Assembly (NCBI GenBank): GCA_002394305.1
Contig: DGTM01000026.1
Location: 1-6,167, forward strand
DNA from: Prevotellaceae bacterium UBA4336
Lineage (GTDB): Bacteria; Bacteroidota; Bacteroidia; Bacteroidales; Bacteroidaceae
DNA: 6,167 bases
Direction: 5' to 3'
Position numbers and translations under genes: made by a program. This document shows, in pieces, positions 4,973 through 6,167 of this stretch. Under the pieces are notes generated by a model. The model was given only the letters and a program-made list of their open reading frames with translations. It was not told the origin of the DNA and ran no database searches. Every line of letters begins with the position of its first letter. Position 1 is the stretch's first letter.

Positions 4973-5008
4973 GATAGTCATGGCAGCAGATTGGACTCCA
5001 AAGGTATT

Positions 5009-5036
5009 CTCTAACCACTAACCACCAACCACTAAC
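5009..5036 (-). repeat. Four tandem heptamers in the opposite orientation
   Basis: Read on the minus strand the units are GTTAGTG, GTTGGTG, GTTAGTG and GTTAGAG, again without gaps, followed by a partial fifth unit at 5037-5040. The two units nearest the centre pair perfectly with the two inner units of the left arm (14 bp: 4959-4972 with 5009-5022). The outer units pair less well. The 36-base loop (4973-5008) holds unrelated sequence. There is no T-tract after the stem in either direction, so it is a poor intrinsic terminator. Confidence 0.9.
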
Positions 5037-5042
5037 CACCTG

Positions 5043-5603
5043 CTAAACCGTCATGATCTCCTTCTCCTTGGCAGCTAACAGCTCGTCCACCTTCTTGATG
5101 AACTTGTCGTGCATCTTCTGCATGTCCGCCTCGGCATCCTTCTCCACGTCCTCGGAAAGACCGTCCTTGATGCCCTTCTTCAGCTTTTCGATAATCTCGC
5201 GGCGCGTGTTGCGGATGCTCACCTTGGCCTGCTCAGCCTCCTTGCCGCACTGCTTTACAAGCTGCTTGCGGCGCTCTTCCGTCAGGGGAGGAATACCCAG
5301 ACGGATAATCTCGCCGTTGTTCTCGGGCGTGATGCCGATGTTGCTGTCCATGATGGCCTTCTCGATGGGGCGGAACATGCTCTTGTCCCAAGGCTTGATG
5401 GCAATGGTACGCGCATCGGGCGTGTTGATGGCAGCCACCTGGTTCAAGGGGACCATGCTTCCGTAGCTGTCGACACGGATGCCATCCAGAATCTTGATGT
5501 TGGCCTTACCGGCACGGATGTGTGCCAAAGCTTCTTCGAGGTACAGCACAGCCTCGTCCATTTTCTCTTGGGCTTTGCCAAGCGTTTCCTTTACGTCTAT
5601 CAT
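5043..5603 (-). CDS. frr: Ribosome recycling factor (186 aa)
   Basis: RRF works with EF-G to split the 70S ribosome from mRNA after termination. The sequence has the full two-domain layout: a three-helix bundle made of residues 1-30 and about 105-186, with a small beta/alpha domain between them (about 31-104). Recognisable stretches are LAHIRAGKANIKILDGIRVDSYG (residues 26-48, matching the family's usual RTGRA-P-LLD-I-V-YYG pattern), the PWDKSMFRPIEKAI segment, NIGITPENNGEIIRLGIPPL, and TEERRKQLVKQ at the start of the long helix. Length matches the usual 185 residues. The ATG at 5603 opens the N-terminal helix exactly where expected. rsgA follows on the same strand and also serves the ribosome; the heptad repeat pair separates the two. 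Translation should be high, in keeping with biased codon use. Confidence 0.98.
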   Translation of the reverse strand: MIDVKETLGKAQEKMDEAVLYLEEALAHIRAGKANIKILDGIRVDSYGSMVPLNQVAAINTPDARTIAIKPWDKSMFRPIEKAIMDSNIGITPENNGEIIRLGIPPLTEERRKQLVKQCGKEAEQAKVSIRNTRREIIEKLKKGIKDGLSEDVEKDAEADMQKMHDKFIKKVDELLAAKEKEIMTV

Positions 5604-5648
5604 ATCTCTGCGTGTTTAATAAAGTTGTTATTTTACCTTATTTTTTAG

Positions 5649-5679
5649 CAAAAGTAGCGATATTCCGTTAAAAAAACAA
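5649..5679 (-). promoter_or_regulatory. Putative frr promoter
   Basis: On the minus strand TACTTTTG (5656-5649) fits the Bacteroidetes -7 consensus TAnnTTTG. The -33 region about 20 bases upstream has TTG (5679-5677) in a T-rich context, not a full TTTG. The implied leader is roughly 40 bases. The -7 match is exact but the region is AT-rich, so this remains tentative. Confidence 0.42.
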
Positions 5680-5710
5680 CGATACGCTACGATATTTACA
5701 CAAAAAAACC

Positions 5711-5718
5711 TACATTTG
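5711..5718 (+). promoter_or_regulatory. Putative -7 element of the VTC-domain gene
   Basis: TACATTTG is an exact TAnnTTTG match, 21 bases before the start codon, which would give a leader of about 15 bases. No TTTG is found at the expected -33 position, so the promoter may be weak or need an activator. CGATATT occurs at 5658-5664 and again at 5690-5696, 32 bases apart, and could be a paired binding site. Confidence 0.5.
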
Positions 5719-5739
5719 TACCGTAGAAAGCAAAAAAAG

Positions 5740-6167
5740 ATGGATATTGATGCCCATATCGACGAATTACTGACCAAACTTCAGCCCATCACGCTGGAGG
5801 AGATGAAGGACATCCGTCTCATGAACCGTACGGACACAAAGTTCGTGACCAACAAGGAGAAACTGGTGCGCCTGCTGGAGCTGGCCGAGGGCAAATACTA
5901 TGCGCAGTTCAACAACGGCAGCAAGATAGCCGACTACATGACGACCTACTGGGACACCGACGACTACCGCTTCTACATGGAGCATCACAATGGCCGGGCG
6001 CCACGACAGAAGGTACGCGTCAGGACCTACATGGACAGCGACACCACCTTCCTGGAGATAAAGACGAAGAACAACCACGGACGGACGAAGAAGAAGCGCG
6101 TCGAAGTGCCCTGCCAGCAGATAACGGGCGCGGGGGGCAACGAAGAGTTCCTCAAGGAACGCGTCCA
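5740..6167 (+). CDS. VTC-domain (polyphosphate polymerase-like) protein, N-terminal 142 residues; continues past the window
   Basis: The frame is open from ATG 5740 to the last base. The product resembles bacterial proteins with the VTC domain, the catalytic tunnel-fold domain that in yeast Vtc4 makes polyphosphate from ATP. Visible features are the N-terminal helix and LMNRTDTKFV (27-36), which supplies the first basic tunnel residues R30 and K34, then YWDTDDYRFYMEHHNG (70-85), KVRVRTYMD (91-99) and FLEIKTKNNHGRTKKKR (104-120). These give the alternating basic strands (R93, R95, K108, K110) and glutamate E106 that line the tunnel in this superfamily. No signal peptide or membrane segment is seen in this part. 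It is divergent from frr and has its own putative -7 box. In other Bacteroidetes such genes often sit beside a small membrane protein and a CotH-type protein; that part is beyond the window. The C-terminal catalytic residues cannot be checked. Confidence 0.87.
   Translation, partial: MDIDAHIDELLTKLQPITLEEMKDIRLMNRTDTKFVTNKEKLVRLLELAEGKYYAQFNNGSKIADYMTTYWDTDDYRFYMEHHNGRAPRQKVRVRTYMDSDTTFLEIKTKNNHGRTKKKRVEVPCQQITGAGGNEEFLKERV

Noticed and set aside
4945..5036. Heptamer hairpin as an intrinsic terminator of frr
   Set aside because: No T-tract follows the stem on the minus strand, so it lacks the second half of an intrinsic terminator.
5767..6078. A 103-codon minus-strand frame at the right edge
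   Set aside because: It is antisense to the VTC-domain gene, whose plus-strand frame is open to the window end and carries the family's basic strand motifs.

Overview
The window looks like the chromosome of a Bacteroidales bacterium, probably a fairly GC-rich member of the Prevotellaceae. The grounds are Bacteroidetes-type promoters (TTTG, about 19 bases, then TAnnTTTG) in front of at least one gene, a near absence of Shine-Dalgarno sequences, an ECF sigma factor paired with a small membrane partner lacking a zinc motif, and protein variants (PckA, ArgB, RsgA, RRF) of the Bacteroides/Prevotella kind. The genus is an inference.

Layout, left to right. Bases 1-822 (+) are the C-terminal half of ATP-dependent PEP carboxykinase (pckA). 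Its last 27 coding bases, stop codon included, are repeated twice more in the 3' flank (863-889 and 929-955). A perfect 13-bp intrinsic terminator follows at 1031-1065. A textbook promoter at 1090-1120 then drives a two-gene toxin-antitoxin module (antitoxin 1144-1392, RelE/ParE-like toxin 1396-1707). A terminator at 1761-1797, usable in both directions, separates it from a convergent minus-strand block.

The minus-strand block, read from right to left, is frr (ribosome recycling factor), rsgA (ribosome small-subunit maturation GTPase), argB (acetylglutamate kinase), an ECF sigma factor gene, and its presumed anti-sigma partner. frr and rsgA both serve the ribosome cycle and may be cotranscribed, although 112 bases of inverted heptamer repeats lie between them. 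argB follows rsgA by 48 bases and its start lies inside an inverted pair of a dispersed GC-rich repeat. The sigma/anti-sigma pair has its own ECF-type promoter (AAC-N16-CGTC), which suggests autoregulation. At the right edge, 5740 to the end (+) is the start of a VTC-domain (polyphosphate polymerase-like) gene, divergent from frr across a 136-base region with putative promoters on both strands.

Most genes are ordinary housekeeping genes. The unusual content is between and at the edges of genes: the triplicated pckA tail, the inverted heptad repeats, and repeat sequence that appears to have become coding in argB. I see no CRISPR system, insertion sequence, tRNA or rRNA.
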